Both the position numbers and the translations under genes were made by a program. From contig JAIRRQ010000076.1 in assembly GCA_031255895.1 (NCBI GenBank), positions 1 through 5,632 on the forward strand: a DNA stretch of 5,632 nucleotides, given 5' to 3'. Under the pieces are notes generated by a model that saw only the letters and a list, made by a program, of their open reading frames with translations, was not told the DNA's origin and ran no database searches. Below are positions 4,821 through 5,632 of the stretch, one piece after another (within the stretch, counting starts at the first letter, position 1; each line of letters opens with the position of its first letter). The stretch comes from Methanocalculaceae archaeon. GTDB taxonomy: Archaea > Halobacteriota > Methanomicrobia > Methanomicrobiales > Methanocorpusculaceae.

Positions 4821-5632
4821 CTGCCACCGACCTGTCGGCTGATTGCAATACGGGATCCTAGTTCTGCACAGACTGGACGTTTGAGAACAACCTCTGCCTG
4901 ATTTTTCTTCGCCGTCGTCACAATGCCAACCGTGACAGCTGTGCCGACTGTCAGCATCAGCGGTTCCTTCAGTCGCAGCGGATCAATGTTCTGTTCGGAT
5001 GCAGATCCTACCACACGATCCATTAAGGTCATATCAAACTTAAGTTTGTCCCAGACAGGTGGTAGATGCCCAATCACACCTGCAACCTGACCGACAAGTG
5101 TATCACTCTTTGTAATTGCTGGGTCAAGTTTTGTACCGATAGCAGACAGGCCACCTGGGGTTGTGATCGGGACCTTGTGAGATGCCTTATTCATGGATGT
5201 GATTTTAGTCGTAATTTGTTCCCATTTAGCCTTGTTTTCTGATATGTATTGTCGTCCCGGGCGGATTTCAATGTCATCTCCATCGCGGAACACACCGCGG
5301 ATCAGAGATCCCCCGATAACTCCTCCTTTGATGTCCCGCCAGGAACTTCCTGGTCGATTGACATCAAAGGATCTGGCAATCAGCATAATTGGCGGAACAT
5401 CAGCATCACGCTCCATGTCTGGGATTACAGTGTTCAGAGCATCGATCAAAATACCGAAGTTGATCTTCTTTTGCGCGGAGACAGGAATGATTGGTGCATT
5501 TTCTGCAGCCGTTCCCTTCACGAATGTTTTGATCTGTTTGTAATTCTCAATTGCCTGTTTCTGGGGTACCACATCAATTTTATTCTGAACGATGACGATG
5601 TTTTTGATGCCGGTCAGCTCAAGAGCCATTAG
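4784..5632 (-). CDS. eif2g: Translation initiation factor aIF2 subunit gamma (C-terminal two thirds)
   Basis: This GTPase core of aIF2 carries initiator Met-tRNA to the small ribosomal subunit. The gene enters from the right edge without its start; 282 codons and a TAA are visible, about two thirds of the usual roughly 410 aa. The fragment opens with LMALELTGIKNIVIVQNKID, whose NKID is the guanine-specificity G4 motif, followed by PVSAQ (G5, visible residues 50-54). The switch regions and P-loop must lie outside the window. Beta-barrel domain II starts near PPIMLIARSFDVNRPG, and domain III covers the segment from about residue 190, ending RWRLIGMGVLTE, the characteristic terminus. EF-Tu and SelB are excluded by these gamma-specific segments. 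Its last 37 nt overlap the downstream PIN gene. Because 5632 is mid-gene, the codon at 5630-5632 is not a start. Confidence 0.96.
   Translation of the reverse strand, partial: LMALELTGIKNIVIVQNKIDVVPQKQAIENYKQIKTFVKGTAAENAPIIPVSAQKKINFGILIDALNTVIPDMERDADVPPIMLIARSFDVNRPGSSWRDIKGGVIGGSLIRGVFRDGDDIEIRPGRQYISENKAKWEQITTKITSMNKASHKVPITTPGGLSAIGTKLDPAITKSDTLVGQVAGVIGHLPPVWDKLKFDMTLMDRVVGSASEQNIDPLRLKEPLMLTVGTAVTVGIVTTAKKNQAEVVLKRPVCAELGSRIAISRQVGGRWRLIGMGVLTE

Noticed and set aside
4344..4901. Long plus-strand open frame of 185 codons opposite the PIN gene
   Set aside because: It runs antisense to the PIN gene and to the ends of rpoE1 and eif2g, contains no recognisable domain, and its composition reflects the codon bias of the opposite strand.
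5339..5353. 7+7 palindrome with a single central base in eif2g
   Set aside because: It lies within the codons of a conserved Pro-Gly-Ser-Ser-Trp segment and is explained by coding constraint plus chance.
1..5632. CRISPR array, mobile element, tRNA/rRNA gene or defence island
   Set aside because: No regularly spaced repeats, transposase or integrase frames, or tRNA-like cloverleaf were seen; nearly all bases are accounted for by conserved core genes.

Overview
The window is archaeal. It carries a run of genes with no bacterial counterpart: aIF2-gamma, RNA polymerase subunit Rpo7 (RpoE1), Spt4, GTP-dependent dephospho-CoA kinase, ribosomal proteins S24e, S27ae and L40e, and a fused Kae1-Bud32. 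The fusion, the base composition and the gene order fit a euryarchaeal methanogen, most likely Methanomicrobiales and perhaps near Methanocorpusculum. The genus is an inference from memory of similar gene orders, not from a search.

Layout: one plus-strand gene enters at the left edge and ends at 171. It is the C-terminus of a probable Bles03/DUF1917-type protein. A short convergent intergenic region with T-runs on both strands follows (172-241). Everything else is on the minus strand and reads from right to left: eif2g (5' end outside the window), a Fcf1-like PIN-domain protein, rpoE1, spt4, GTP-dependent dephospho-CoA kinase, rps24e, rps27ae, kae1-bud32, rdgB (XTP/dITP diphosphatase) and a 47-codon rpl40e at 242-385. 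Rpl40e is easy to miss because of its size, but the protein is unmistakable.

The minus-strand genes are tightly packed. There are overlaps or shared stop/start bases at eif2g/PIN, rpoE1/spt4, spt4/DPCK and kae1-bud32/rdgB, and very short gaps elsewhere. The only gaps above 40 nt lie in front of rps24e (43 nt) and rpl40e (56 nt). Each holds a TATA-like element centred about 26-27 nt upstream of the start codon, which would suit internal promoters giving nearly leaderless mRNAs.

Functionally this is an information-processing superoperon. It covers translation initiation (aIF2-gamma), transcription (Rpo7 stalk subunit, Spt4 elongation factor), small and large ribosomal subunit proteins, tRNA t6A modification (Kae1-Bud32) and nucleotide-pool sanitation (RdgB), with one CoA-biosynthesis enzyme embedded. 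I see no mobile element, CRISPR array, tRNA, rRNA or defence island. The points worth a second look are the small rpl40e gene and its hairpin/TATA leader, the two apparent internal promoters, the orphan PIN protein and the placement of the CoA enzyme.
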